NCBI GenBank assembly: GCA_013339895.1
Contig: JABACO010000005.1
Location: 1,744,986-1,808,985 of the forward strand
DNA length: 64,000 nt
Source of the DNA: Ephydatia muelleri
Taxonomy: Eukaryota; Porifera; Demospongiae; Spongillida; Spongillidae
Direction: 5' to 3'
Numbering within the stretch: the stretch's first letter is position 1; the number at the start of each line of letters is the position of its first letter. The notes beneath the pieces were generated by a model. The model did no database searches. It was given only the letters and a program-made list of their open reading frames with translations, and was not told the origin of the DNA. The position numbers were made by a program, and so were the translations under genes. Positions 23,101 through 33,755 of the stretch are shown one piece after another.

Positions 23101-24014
23101 TTAAAGCATTAATAGAAGTTAGTAAACTTCCTGCTGAAACACTTAGGGTATATGATACAGGGGGCTACTGCACAAAGATCATAGACAGTCTGATTCCATG
23201 CACATCTGCAATGAATGAGCCAGTTCATCCACAGACTTCTATTGAGTCCTCTTTGGCTTCAGTTTCGCATTCAGCTTCAGTTCCACATGTTGAGTCTTCA
23301 TCAGCTGCAGTTCTTCACATACAGTCCTCTTCAGATTCAGTTTCACATGTCCAGCCTTCATCAGCTTCAGTTCCACGTGTCCAGTTCTCTTCGGTTCCAC
23401 GTGTCCAGTCCTCTTCAGTTCCACGCGTCCAGTCCTCTTCAGTTCCACGTGTCCAGTCCTCTTCAGTTCCACGTGTCCAGTCCTCTTCAGTTCCACGTGT
23501 CCAGTCCTCTTCAGTTCCACGTGTCCAGTCCTCTTCAGTTCCACGTGTCCAGTCCGTGTCCAGTCCTCTTCAGTTCCACGTGTCCAGTCCTCTTCAGTTC
23601 CACCTGTCCAGTCCTCTTCAGTTCCACGTGTCCAGTCCTCTTCAGTTCCACCTGTCCAGTCCTCTTCAGTTTCACCTGTCCAGTCCTCTTCAGTTTCACC
23701 TGTCCAGTCCTCTTCAGTTCCACGTGTCCAGTCCTTTTCAGTTCCACGTGTCCAGTCCTCTTCAGTTCCACGTGTCCAGTCCTCTTCAGTTCCACGTGTC
23801 CAGTCCTCTTCAGTTTCACCTGTCCAGTCCTCTTCAGTTTCACCTGTCCAGTCCTCTTCAGTTCCACGTGTCCAGTCCTCTTCAGTTTCACCTGTCCAGT
23901 CCTCTTCAGTTCCACATATGCAGTCCTCTTCAACTTCAGTTTATCCACAACCATCTAACACAGAAATTGACAGCAGTAATTACAAAAAAAACACTTCAAA
24001 ACCAAAACTGCTGA
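20118..24014 (+). CDS. 1298-codon ORF, unknown family with SAP-like helix pair
   Basis: One uninterrupted frame; the start ATG follows the AG at 20112-20113. Near residue 116 is a Cys-x2-Cys with KKHSL and YQKAFPGA around it. Basic, nuclear-looking sequence follows (residues 200-430). Residues 573-600 read FTGDGPARNYERGVQQGGAI with CGACG. Residues 634-667 look like a SAP-type DNA-binding helix pair (LSGLSKTQLQVELTLRGI). Residue 709 onward has MHDLKGHIHNLL. Spaced acidic/His motifs in this style recall an RNase H-like transposase, but I see no DDE triad I can defend and no TIRs. It might be a domesticated or unclassified transposase, or a host nuclear protein. From residue 1088 it runs through a 24-bp minisatellite where the frame changes, so the annotated C-terminus is doubtful. 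Downstream, KTAEQICRFLGVTC and NEIVQLDGLRHKIK (24008-24110) look coding in another frame and may belong to it. Confidence 0.7.
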   Translation: MSSIFVDCGFARAAIKELSAIMVTDATGKVKQERLNTVTRSTRFQQIFPVFGINSEYFTVKPGQTMSHFDKHCKVVLDCFKRRWNPNIVHQYRTTFSTDKWVALSTKTQKKHSLTQCRECAHSYASYQKAFPGATWCKKRKLPALAKHMCDEYLTQAMGENEHMDVVEASRDLAEGIEKSYKEKVGRPFLDIVTSTYGKRCTGKQNAAEKKKEQRQLIKKCVNHMQQLSQANVAQMVLQEGLSLRSYNRMRLLQSFEAPGKRSSGKVKTHSPSLSSITWDTSGAMMEIENWDTTTKLNWSALARKYNVPGRNGGQVLKEYAQRHGVNTYQLDGLEQQKRDRRRKLKMPGGEISVPCAGTVEEVKEVWKRQINEGVFTVGEECAPREVTTLSTQGGEVVTQARTIHSRKVPLKCIRERLLKLHEPYMRLQSDDQLDSMSRADVIEILKRFHEAVDDSENIMHIRHRIKGLQRRRHLVMWHDHGTILGQGYIFITVKVLYDPAIFLTKEEMDPHNPNLNIQGIIEKPEVHIIGFSSAAHEQQTILIQDRVSCLKDSHIPIMSSNGIPVEDTILYFTGDGPARNYERGVQQGGAIRCGACGIQATMTSDIAHSLTLMWRTLEEQQNIILAGQFGKKAELKPLSGLSKTQLQVELTLRGIDVPSTALKKELEANLQGLLRGFVRVPTLLMNNPCQSLQSLHLERYTILECEPMHDLKGHIHNLLTEVTAYLDPSIKPQCEAIIAQVMTKETKRACDYRHTAILLLMNLLKYDGQSPLCLIFRTIVEISEIMYSSEDKRTTRSILRFYNLTWLHAMTCTEVMYTPRNMTPEKFFGAYFHALSSHAAQQYEVVCLKSVNTENEERILGMASKIATTTSNRKPENVLPNILLRLQAGAQRDRNTLEEQNNSIRAAAKQLPPATNTTVTKVMMRKYAFSWQAHLNRIAPYLEAGQGVWWDDRGDHCEFFDGPHEPAFRPEGPPLKHFRNTSLELLDIKKREIFKALIEVSKLPAETLRVYDTGGYCTKIIDSLIPCTSAMNEPVHPQTSIESSLASVSHSASVPHVESSSAAVLHIQSSSDSVSHVQPSSASVPRVQFSSVPRVQSSSVPRVQSSSVPRVQSSSVPRVQSSSVPRVQSSSVPRVQSSSVPRVQSVSSPLQFHVSSPLQFHLSSPLQFHVSSPLQFHLSSPLQFHLSSPLQFHLSSPLQFHVSSPFQFHVSSPLQFHVSSPLQFHVSSPLQFHLSSPLQFHLSSPLQFHVSSPLQFHLSSPLQFHICSPLQLQFIHNHLTQKLTAVITKKTLQNQNC
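23380..23930 (+). repeat. 24-bp coding minisatellite, about 23 units
   Basis: The unit includes TCCTCTTCAGTTCCACGTGT. In the gene's own frame it encodes SSSVPRVQ; after an irregular unit near 23550 the open frame reads VSSPLQFH instead. Near the end the original frame reads SSTSVYPQPSNTEIDSSNYK, a plausible native tail. The unit lacks stops on both strands, so long antisense frames here are artefacts. Confidence 0.95.
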
Positions 24015-24550
24015 ACAAATTTGTCGTTTTCTAGGTGTTACATGTAGGAACGAAATAGTACAGCTTGATGGCCTACGTCACAAAATCAAGATGATGAAAA
24101 GGGCAAAAAAATGATCTTACAAGAACATCAATGGGAAGACAGCATGACAGGACACTGCAATTTTTAATGACAAAGATATGTGATGAATGCCAGCGAATTG
24201 AAAGACTACCAACTGTAAGCTCAGTTGACGAAGACAGAATGAATGCTGGCAAAAAATTGTACTCCGAACTGGCACTTCAGATATCAGCAACATAATCGGA
24301 AGGGAGCCAGTTTCCATATCGCTATACTTTTTGTAAATTACGCTGTTGTAAACACTTCCATTCATCATTGTGAGCTACGTACACGAATAATTTTGTCTAC
24401 GAGTACAAGAATAAGCGTGTGTATAGTAACAAAGGTATAACGTTACGAGTATCAGCAGTGCTTTAAATAGAACGCGTTTCGAAAAAACAAGCGCTGATAG
24501 GTTTCGTGATAAACAATAGGGCAGAGGGCAGCCGGTCAGAGTTTGTTAGT

Positions 24551-25005
24551 TCCCATTGCATTGTATTGTATGGGATGGGATGCCTTGGATCCCCATTGCA
24601 TTGTATTGTATGGGATGGGATGCCTTGGATCCCCATTGCATTGTATTGTATGGGATGGGATGCCTTGGATCCCCATTGCATTGTATTGTATGGGATGGGA
24701 TGCCTTGGATCCCCATTGCATTGTATTGTATGGGATGGGATGCCTTGGATCCCCATTGCATTGTATTGTATGGGATGGGATGCCTTGGATCCCCATTGCA
24801 TTGTATTGTATGGGATGGGATGCCTTGGATCCCCATTGCATTGTATTGTATGGGATGGGATGCCTTGGATCCCCATTGCATTGTATTGTATGGGATGGGA
24901 TGCCTTGGATCCCCATTGCATTGTATTGTATGGGATGGGATGCCTTGGATCCCCATTGCATTGTATTGTATGGGATGGGATGCCTTGGATCCCCATTGCA
25001 TTAAT
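24551..25005. repeat. 40-bp minisatellite, about 11 units (copy 2)
   Basis: Same unit as at 11587-12545 but less than half as many copies and perfectly phased. Its left flank (GTCAGAGTTTGTTAGTTCC) differs from that of copy 1. Confidence 0.97.
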
Positions 25006-26264
25006 TGGTATAACTCCAGTCAGTAATCATAAACTTCGTGCCAAGTGCGGGCTTTGTTTTCTGTCACTCGCTCCTTGCCTTCTGGAATTCCATTAGGGTA
25101 TGCGTGTACAGACTACAGATAACTATCTCTGGATAAACGTATAACTTCGGGGCAGTTGTATGTAACGCTTCTTTCAGCAAGCTTCTGAACCTCATTGGAA
25201 ATGAAATTGCTCTACTGAAATGCACCGGCACTTGCATGTAGTTGGGCGTATCCCCGGTCTTGTGTTTGAGTAAATTGATTCATGCATACATACATACATG
25301 TAACAGTATTTATAGTAGCCCTGCTGACACTTTGTTTGCACGTGACCTTGGCGAATAGTTTATGCGGAGGTAACACATAACTCGGGCAGATCGCATTGGT
25401 TAAGGATGGCACCATGGATTTCAGTAAGTGACACGTATGCGATACTAGTACAGTCGTGCCCAATTGTATCGATAGTTCCTGTACTCCCGAGTGATTTTGC
25501 TGTGCTATAGGGTAGCGTAGGTAGTGATCGCCACCTGCGATAACGTCAGGACCCCCCTGTTTATTCTACAGAGCAACGTTACTTGCGTAAAACTGTGTGT
25601 GGTACTAACAAAGGAGCCTATTAGGGTTGTTTTAAACTCATATAGAAAGATCCAAACTTATTATTTTAGTTTTTATGCGCTATTAAAAGTGGGGGTGGCG
25701 ACTACTCCCCCCTGGCGAATATACCTGACGCTACCCTATGTCATCAGCCCTTATGATGCGAATAGAAAAAAAGAGGGTAGGAGGGTGGGGAGGGGGAGTG
25801 CGTGTGTGGGGGGGGGGGGGGTGGGGAAGGGGGAGAAGGGAAGAGAGGGTGGGTGGTTACCTGTCTATGTACGCTGCGGGTGCAACGTTCTTAGCACTGG
25901 AGGCCATATAGCGATAGAAGGGCGTGCCGTCCAAGCAGCTATCTGTGGGTTTCCAAAGGTGAATACGATTATGTCGGTACCAGTTCAGCCACAGGATGAT
26001 TACTGTTACGAGTCATGAGGGAATGCGTTTCAACGTACCAGCAAGAAGCGGGAACTATAAAGCTACGCTCCTCAATACATTAATAGGCCTAGCAGAAAAC
26101 ATTCTTTTGAAGATGTATAGCATTGAATATACCTGCGAGTCATCACCAAGACTACCTTTAATGTTCACTGTTACATACTACTGCCAACATTCATTGTTAT
26201 CGCTACTTCCATCTTGCCACCACCATTTATCGACTGTCAGATTTGGCGAGCAAACCATGGTATC

Positions 26265-26583
26265 ACTCCATAGTGTCACCCCGTGTTGTCACTCCATGGT
26301 GTCACCCCCGTGTTGTCACTCCATGGTGTCACTCCATGGTGTCACCCCCGTGTTGTCACTCCGTGTTGTCACTCCATGGTGTCACCCCCCGTGTTGTCAC
26401 TCCATGGTGTCACTCCATGGTGTCACCCCGTGTTGTCACTCCATGGTGTCACCCCCGTGTTGTCACTCCATGGTGTCACTCCATGGTGTCACCCCGTGTT
26501 GTCACTCCGTGTTGTCACTCCATGGTGTCACCCCGTGTTGTCACTCCATGGTGTCACCCCGTGTTGTCACTCCATGGTGTCAC
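26265..26583. repeat. GTGTTGTCACTCCATGGTGTCACC minisatellite (copy 2)
   Basis: Counterpart of 13803-14134 with a different number and order of units. Confidence 0.9.
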
Positions 26584-26679
26584 ACAATATAAATATACAC
26601 ATCCGCCATGTTGGTGCACAGCTTTTACAGAAATATCCACGTGACCCAAGAACATGTGGATCGTTTGGCTACGAAGGAC

Positions 26680-26685
26680 TATATA
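26680..26685 (+). promoter_or_regulatory. TATA-like element upstream of Ig-like gene, copy 2
   Basis: Identical context to 14230; about 1.1 kb upstream of the signal-peptide exon. Confidence 0.3.
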
Positions 26686-27497
26686 GGTGCCTTGTTTATG
26701 AATTAAAGCAGATCTTGCCGGCCTTATATAATCTGCTCTCTTGTCTCATTTCAAATCGCATGCTTGTCTGGTCCTGCTTGCAGAGCACTTATATAAACTC
26801 GATTGAAAAAAAAAAAAAGATTTGGAATTATATTATTAAAAAAAAAAACATTTGTTAACCATCCTTAGTGGTGCCATCAGGTCCCTAAATCTCTAGCGCT
26901 AGATGTCATTAAGAGATTGGTAAGTGTGTGTCATTCTAGCCTAGTACCCTAAGTAACTTGACCTGCGTTATTCGCGTGATGGTGGAGGAGGGGGCTTGTT
27001 GATTCGATGTGCGAACGACATTGTTTTCATAGGCGAGAAAGTGGTATTTTAAAACGTTCTGGCATGTATACTTTTTTCCTGGACCGCTTATGAGTAAAGA
27101 AAGCTATGTAATGGTTATTTGTCGATTGGCTATAAAACGTCTAGCCACCTCTGGTATAGCCACCGGTTTCTCAACGGGCCCAGCCCGAGTCATTCTGCAC
27201 ATGCACAAATAATTATTGATCTAGGGCGGAACAGGATGTGACAACTGACGCCAAAGATGCATTATGCATAACCTCCGAGCGCTAACTGTTTTGCTAAAAA
27301 GGGCTTGAATATCGCTATGTTAGGCGGATGATCGCGCTGGTAGAGCTCTTAGCAGTGTACATGTACAATAGTGTACCGTTTATGTATATGTAGAACTACA
27401 GTACCCTTAAGAGGGTTTTCAAGTAGGTACTGCATCACGACCTGTAGGAGTTCTGAGGCGACAGATAAAGATAAAGATAAATGGTGAGGTCGCACAG

Positions 27498-27569
27498 GAT
27501 GTGGAATATGTGACCTGCATCTTCTTGTATGTGACCACGTAGTGGTAAGAAGATGCAGGTCACATATTC
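27498..27569. repeat. Perfect 27-bp stem hairpin (copy 2)
   Basis: Same as 15050-15121. Confidence 0.8.
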
Positions 27570-27765
27570 CACATTTACATTTCAGACTTCTAGAATAGCA
27601 ACAAAAAAAAGAAATCTTGATAAAGCGTGTGTTAGGTCCTTTCACGGAAATGGAAAAATATAAAATGAATGGGTCTATGTGCTAAGCAAATTGTTGGTTG
27701 TTGTGTTAGGATAAACAGAGCATTGTGCGTGAGGATCACATGACCCTCTTCTCTCCTAAAAGATC

Positions 27766-27811
27766 GTGATCTTCATTATTTCTGCTGCAGTCTTCATTGA
27801 ACAATGTCAAG
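27766..27811 (+). CDS. Signal-peptide exon of Ig/FN3-like gene
   Basis: Encodes VIFIISAAVFIEQCQ with a phase-1 donor (CAAG|GTACAT). The hydrophobic stretch followed by QCQ suits the end of a secretory signal peptide. GTG occupies the place of the ATG seen in the paralogue at 59335, and TAA lies just upstream, so initiation must come from a non-AUG codon, from a spliced upstream exon using the CTCCTAAAAG acceptor, or not at all. It joins in phase to the Ig-like exon at 31656, about 3.8 kb downstream. Confidence 0.55.
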
Positions 27812-27947
27812 GTACATCACTTTATTTACGCGAATCACATTGGGTAAATTACGGTTTCAGTGAACTTCATGACTGTAGTAGTTTTGTCTGTACGGTCATC
27901 ATGGTCACGATTCATGATTCAACCCTGCCATAATCAATGCCAATGTA

Positions 27948-28612
27948 TCTCCCTCCATCCCTCCCTCTCTCCCACCCACCCACCCTCCCTCTCTCCCCTC
28001 CCTCCCTCCCTCCCACCCACCCTCCCTCTCTCCCCTCCCTCCCCCTCCCTCACTCCCACCAACCCTCCCTCCCACCCACCCTCCCTCCCACCTACCCTCT
28101 CTTTCCCTCCCCCTCCCTCCCTCCCTCCCTTCCTCCCATCCCTCCCTCCCTCCCTCCTCCCTCCCTCCCTCCCCCTCTTCCCTCCCTCCCTCCCCCTTCC
28201 CTCCCTCCCTCCCTCCTCCCTCCCTCCCTCCCTCCCTCCATCCCTCCCCCTCCCTCCCTCCCTCCTCCCTCCCTCCCTCCCTCCCTCCCTCCCTCCCTCC
28301 CTCCCTCCCTCCCTCCCTCCCTCCCTCCCTCCCTCCCTCCCTCCCTACCCTCCCTCCCTCCCTCCCTCCCTCCCTCCCTCCCTCCCTCCCTCCCTCCCTC
28401 CCTCCCTCCTCCCTCCCTCCCTCCCTCCCTCCCTCCCTCCCTCCCTCCCTCCCTCCCTCCCTCCCCTCCTCCCTCCCTCCCTCCCTCCCGTCCCTCCCTC
28501 CCTCCCTCCCTCCCTCCCTACCCCCCTCCCTCCCTCCCTCCCTCCCTCCCTCCCTCCCTCCCTCCTCCTCCCTCCCTCCCTACCCTCCCTCCCTCCCTCC
28601 CTCCCTCCTCCA
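27948..28612. repeat. (TCCC)n tract (copy 2)
   Basis: Counterpart of 15500-16206; more homogeneous and about 40 bp shorter. Confidence 0.95.
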
Positions 28613-29310
28613 CCCCTGAAACCCAGAATTGTGTGGGGGTGGACTGGTGCATGCTAGGGGATACTGGAGAGTGCTGTAAGTACCCCATCAGGGTGTGGGG
28701 TGGAGCCCATTAAGCTCTGCAAGTGTTTATTCCGATGAAAAATAAAATAAAATAATTGTTTGAACCAACAAAATGAAAATTAAATTGAATTCAGTTCTAG
28801 AAGGAAACGTACAATGCAACAGGTGTCTTCCAAGTGGGTGTTTCCCCTGGCTAAGTGCATAAGCTGTTTTGTTTAGCTTCTTGAAGCCTCTTAGAAGAAC
28901 CACCCTCAATAATGCATTAGACTCAGCAGAATTGAAACACCTGACGCTCACAGTGTTCTTCACGGACAGTGTTCTTTACGGTTAGATGTGTTTCTTGCCC
29001 TAAACTTATAATAATTCATGCGTCCATTTTAATCAGAAAGGGTGGACTTGTTCAGCCATTTTGGATTCAACATGGATCCAGAATTATCATCTATGCAGCA
29101 TTCAACGTCGGGGACCCATGTGGATAGTCACGTGATTTTGCCCACTCTCACATTAGGAAATAATTATTTATAACTATGCATGCTTTTTGGAAGCAAATTT
29201 ATAAATTGTATTATATAATGCATAAGCAGCATTAGCAATTAAAGTGACATTACCACTTGGTTCTAAAATATATACTCGTGATCTCAAAAGTACATTGTGA
29301 TCTAAAACAT

Positions 29311-29554
29311 AATGACAACAAGTAACTAAAAACATTCTCGATGAGAAAGATGGTGGTATATAAGATTTGAAGGCAATAGTGGTGTAAAAAATAAGGGATA
29401 ATGTAATAGTCCTATTTAGCACACCAATAACATAATATCCTAAATATACATTATCCCTTATTGTTAGACCCTTGTTTTTACACCAATATTACCTTCAAAT
29501 CCTACATACCACCGCCTTTCTCATAGAGAATGTTGTTAGTTACTTTGTTTCATA
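29311..29554. mobile_element. Palindromic MITE-like element (copy 2)
   Basis: Same element as 16905-17148, duplicated with the block. Confidence 0.8.
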
Positions 29555-29695
29555 GATTTCTGTTCATACGATTGTCATGCAAAGGACATGCAGTACCATG
29601 GACATTGTGAAAAATCTCGTCCCCAGACCTTAAACAAGGATATGGAAACCACAAGCATTGCTGTTTACAGTCTCAGTATAATAGGAGACACTGTC

Positions 29696-29805
29696 TAGTC
29701 CTCCGTCGCCTTGGCCACATCCTCTTTCCTGTCCTCGTCCTCTGATAAGTTTGCAATCTCCTCATACCTGGATTGTCCTAATAGAAGGGTGCTATGGTTG
29801 GAGCT
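29696..29805 (-). CDS. Candidate 3' exon with YEEI tail (copy 2)
   Basis: Identical to the exon at 17290-17399, including acceptor and stop. Confidence 0.4.
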
Positions 29806-30656
29806 CTGAAACAGAAAAGTAAATATTTGCTCACATGATAATATACATTAACGTATCCTCAGTATGTTACCTTACTCTGGCTACAATGTCACTACCTGCT
29901 ATCTTAATTGCATTAATATCATTAACATCATGCATGTATAAATTCACCTGCCTTATTATAGCAATGCCATTACATTATTGACTAACATCAATAACAGCTA
30001 GGTGAGTCTTGCAAATGGCATCCTAACAACACACTATTCCTAAGAATAGCCTTGACCATCTTTAGCATGCTATACACAAGAGAAGCTACAGAATTTGAAG
30101 GAGATGAATACATGCATTCAGATTGTCAGAGCTATGACCACTAAGTGTATAGCCACAAAATCATGTATCTACATATATGCATGAATTCTTAACCTCCTAT
30201 GCTGATATACAAGGTGGACCACTATAATAGAAAATTGGTTATTAGTGCATACATTATAAAATTTTACGAGTATTAGAAATGTAACCCTTGTTTGAAATGT
30301 ATGGCTAATCAAAAATTCAGAGCCTTACAACTCCATGACAGATGCTTCGATTCTCAGTGCGTAAGAAGCAATGTGTAGAGGACATTTCTGACTTCTAGAA
30401 AATTAAGAAATCTTGAAAAAAAAACAACATGTGTTAGCTCGCGGCTACATAGTGAGGTTTTAAATCATGCAATACATGTACATGTAACAGGCAAACTCAA
30501 GATAAAAAGCCACCTTATGTAAACAGAGCGTTTGGCAGCTGTCATAATGATATGTTACTGAACCAAAACATGCATATGGCTTCATCAATCAACAGCTTAG
30601 GCAGTCAGAATATTATATCAATGGTAACTACCGACACATGTATGTGTGCGAAATAC

Positions 30657-30871
30657 CTTTGAGTGACTTTATTGGTAGTACTATTTCCATGGCATTCCAG
30701 TGTATACTTAGGCTCCCCGTATCGCACTCTATCTGCCAAGCACCCAGGTTTAGAACTCTTCCAATACCGTTGCCTTGTAGCAACCGGTTTCTTTTCTGGT
30801 TCTGCTTGATACTTTTCACGTTCAGCGTCCGTCTCTGCTTTAGCCTTCTCGCGTTCGGCGGTTCGTTTCTT
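30657..30871 (-). CDS. Candidate charged exon (copy 2)
   Basis: Identical to 18251-18465. Confidence 0.35.
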
Positions 30872-31655
30872 CTGCTATCCACTTGCCCCCATCGTAGACC
30901 GTATAAGTTAAATTAGATTACATACTTGCTACTGGCTCCTTATTAAGGACAAAATTCTAAACTAATCTTGTGCCATGAGTTCTGTCAGACACGAGTAGCG
31001 TTTTGCACTACGCAAATCTTATTTGGTAGTCAACTGCCAATACATTACTCTAGATTATTTAATCACAAAAGCGAAAATGCCGACCAATTCTGAAGCTATT
31101 GGCGCAATTGTCATTCTTCCTGTCCCGAGTTACATGTATGCGTAGTCAAGGAGGATAATTAGGGACTGGGTACGAGAACGGGCAGTACCTTTGTTCTCTA
31201 CAACCACGCGGTTTTGCCACATAAAACAACAACGAAACTGCTCATTTTTGTCTTCTCGTTCGATTTAAACAACAAGCTAAATGATCTGATCGTCGTTAGA
31301 ACGTGTTTTTAATGACTTGATAGTCGGGGTCAAATCCTATATGAAGGTTTCTAGCGAAACTGCCGATTAATCAGTTTTAAAACTTAAAGCTCTTTGCATT
31401 GGATTGACGTGGCAGACTGGGACCCCATGTGTTGGCTACTATCTTACACAGGCTATTGTGCGCTGGTATCAAATCCCAATTCATTAGTTTGGCTATCAGA
31501 GCACGATAGGATGCCCCTCCCCTCCCCAAACTCCCCAGTGTTTACCATAGGGGCAGAGGAGCCCTTGGCCATATGCTGACTTTAATTAGCTACTTACATT
31601 TATGTCACTTTCTTGAGTCCTGGATAGTAATGTATGTCTTTTCTGTGACCAACAG

Positions 31656-31997
31656 GTCAAGCCATCTTCGTGTGTGATAACTTCTGTACCTCCAAAAATG
31701 TGGTGATGTGCACATGTGAAGAAGCTGGCAACCCATTAAACAAGACCGTGTGGAAACTATTCAACACAACTACCTCGTGCAGCATCGCGCTCAACCAAAC
31801 GGGTGCGTGCAATGCCACTTCTGGCAACTGTACAGCCTTCCCTGGAATCACGGCTGTCAATGATCCCGTGATGATGGATGGTGCTTCTTGCCTCTCCTCC
31901 ACACTCTCCATCACCAAGAGCAACAGTTTGGAAGGGCTGCAGATCAACTGTATGTCTCCCAATGGCATTTCATATGGTGGTATTGGATTCTCCACAA
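31656..31997 (+). CDS. Ig-like domain exon of cell-surface protein
   Basis: A 342-nt exon (114 codons, phase 1 at both ends) between ACCAACAG and A|GTAGGT. It starts GQAIFVCDNFC, continues VVMCTC and TVWKLF, then GASCLSSTLSITKSNSLEG and LQINCMS. Two early Cys, a Trp, and the late S-T-L-x-I with L-x-G-L-x-I-x-C pattern are what an Ig-like fold shows (C-W-L-C). It contains at least four N-glycosylation sequons and about ten Cys, so it is extracellular. The exon in the third paralogue (61042) is closely similar in protein and differs by one codon in length, showing the reading frame is under constraint. Confidence 0.75.
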
Positions 31998-32144
31998 GTA
32001 GGTTACTGATCCTCTGCTTGTCTGTATGTTTGTAATTTTATTTGTCTTGTATCATAAAAAAAAAACAACTACCATCACCATGGTAACTTTAGTGATGGAG
32101 GAAAAAATAGACCCAATGGAGATAGTCTCACAAAGAGTGGTAGA

Positions 32145-32945
32145 GTCAATTGTCCCCATGAGTAGAGGGGATCTAATCTACCTATCACCATGGGTAGAGG
32201 GAATCTAGTGTACCTGTCACCATGGGTAGAGGAAATCTAATGTACCTGTCACCATGGGTAGAGGGAATCTAATGTACCTGTCACCATGGGTAGAGGAAAT
32301 CTAATGTACCTGTCACCATGGGTAGAGGGAATCTAATGTACCTGTCACCATGGTAGAGGGAATCTAGTCACCATGGGTAGAGGGAATCTAATGTACCTGT
32401 CACCATGGGTAGAGGGAATCTAGTCACCATGGGTAGAGGGAATCTAATGTACCTGTCACCATGGGTAGAGGGAATCTAATGTACCTGTCACCATGGGTAG
32501 AGGGAATCTAATGTACCTGTCACCATGGGTAGAGGGAATCTAATGTACCTGTCACCATGGGTAGAGGGAATCTAATGTACCTGTCACCATGGGTAGAGGG
32601 AATCTAATGTACCTGTCACCATGGGTAGAGGGAATCTAATGTACCTGTCACCATGGGTAGAGGGAATCTAATGTACCTGTCACCATGGGTAGAGGGAATC
32701 TAATGTACCTGTCACCATGGGTAGAGGGAATCTAATGTACCTGTCACCATGGGTAGAGGGAATCTAATGTACCTGTCACCATGGGTAGAGGGAATCTAAT
32801 GTACCTGTCACCATGGGTAGAGGGAATCTAATGTACCTGTCACCATGGGTAAAGGGACCTGTCACCATGGGTAGAGGGAATCTAATGTACCTGTCACCAT
32901 GGGTAAAGGGACCTGTCACCATGGGTAGAGGGAATCTAATGTACA
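32145..32945. repeat. 32-bp minisatellite in the intron after the Ig-like exon
   Basis: About 25 units containing ACCATGGGTAGAGGGAATCT and AATGTACCTGTC, with some shortened units. The same family is at 34940-35152 and 61386-61487. Confidence 0.97.
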
Positions 32946-33097
32946 TGTCAACAGGAATTAGAATAATTCTCCCTTACAAACTAAATATGAATAAATTTTG
33001 CCACTCACTTAGGGCCAAATACCAGCATTAATAGAGTGTACTATGGAATGGTGTAAGAAGGTGTGTTTAATACGGGAATGTATTCCTCCTATTCCAG

Positions 33098-33367
33098 AAC
33101 CACCAGGCCAACCAGCTGTAACCATATGTAGAGCCAATATGACAACTGGTTTTCTGATAGCACATTCTTCTGGTGGGATTCCTGAAAACTACAATGTGAC
33201 CATTAACACTGGAGGCACAACTATAAAGGATACAGTCTCAGCTCTTAGTAATGGGACAGCTACCTACAGCTTTGCATACAATGGCTCTGGCATACCCACA
33301 GCCTCTGCAACAGCCATCAACTGTGCCGGGAATGCTACCAAAAATGCCTCAGCCACCTTTCCACCAT
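33098..33367 (+). CDS. FN3-like domain exon
   Basis: A 270-nt exon (90 codons, phase 1-1) after CCTATTCCAG and before T|GTAAGC. It begins PPGQPAVTICRANMTTGFLI, continues GIPENYNVTINTGG and TATYSFAYNGSGIPTAS, and ends NCAGNATKNASATFPPC. The proline start, alternating strand pattern and Y-x-F-x-Y-N-x-S-G near the end resemble fibronectin type III repeats. It carries six N-x-S/T sequons, an unusually dense set. It splices in phase with both neighbours. Confidence 0.7.
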
Positions 33368-33755
33368 GTAAGCCAACTGCTTGACAATACGTGAGGATGC
33401 AGATCTGTACCATGTAGTCTTGTGTCCAAGTTATAACTCCATTATGAGACAGTATGGTTTTAAGGGAGTATATAGGGTAGAGAAACAAAGTATCAAGTAG
33501 TACTGTCATATGAAATCCCTACAGCCTTGTAATGATAATTGATTGGACATTCCAGGGGAACTATTGGCTTCATTCACCTCTCTCCATTTCCTAAAAACAC
33601 ACTTGGTTTGTGCTCCACAATGATCCTTTCGTGTACATTATGTTTGAACATGTTTAAAACAACATATGTATTTCTTGATATATATATACTGTGCACTGAT
33701 GGATTGATAATCTTCACTATCAGTAAATATTCGTTTTTTTCCCCTCCATTTTCAG

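Larger units (their letters stand above)
25006..31117. repeat. Large duplication, copy 2
   Basis: Homologous to 12546-18711 with offsets drifting from about 12459 to 12408, all accounted for by repeat-length differences. Unlike copy 1, this copy continues at 31118 into DNA bearing the downstream Ig-like exons. Confidence 0.95.

Noticed and set aside
20118-24014. RAG1, KDZ or CACTA transposase identity for the 1298-codon ORF
   Set aside because: None of their diagnostic catalytic motifs could be matched, so no family name was given.
32145-32945. CRISPR-like regular array
   Set aside because: Contiguous 32-bp tandem units without unique spacers; a minisatellite in a eukaryotic intron.
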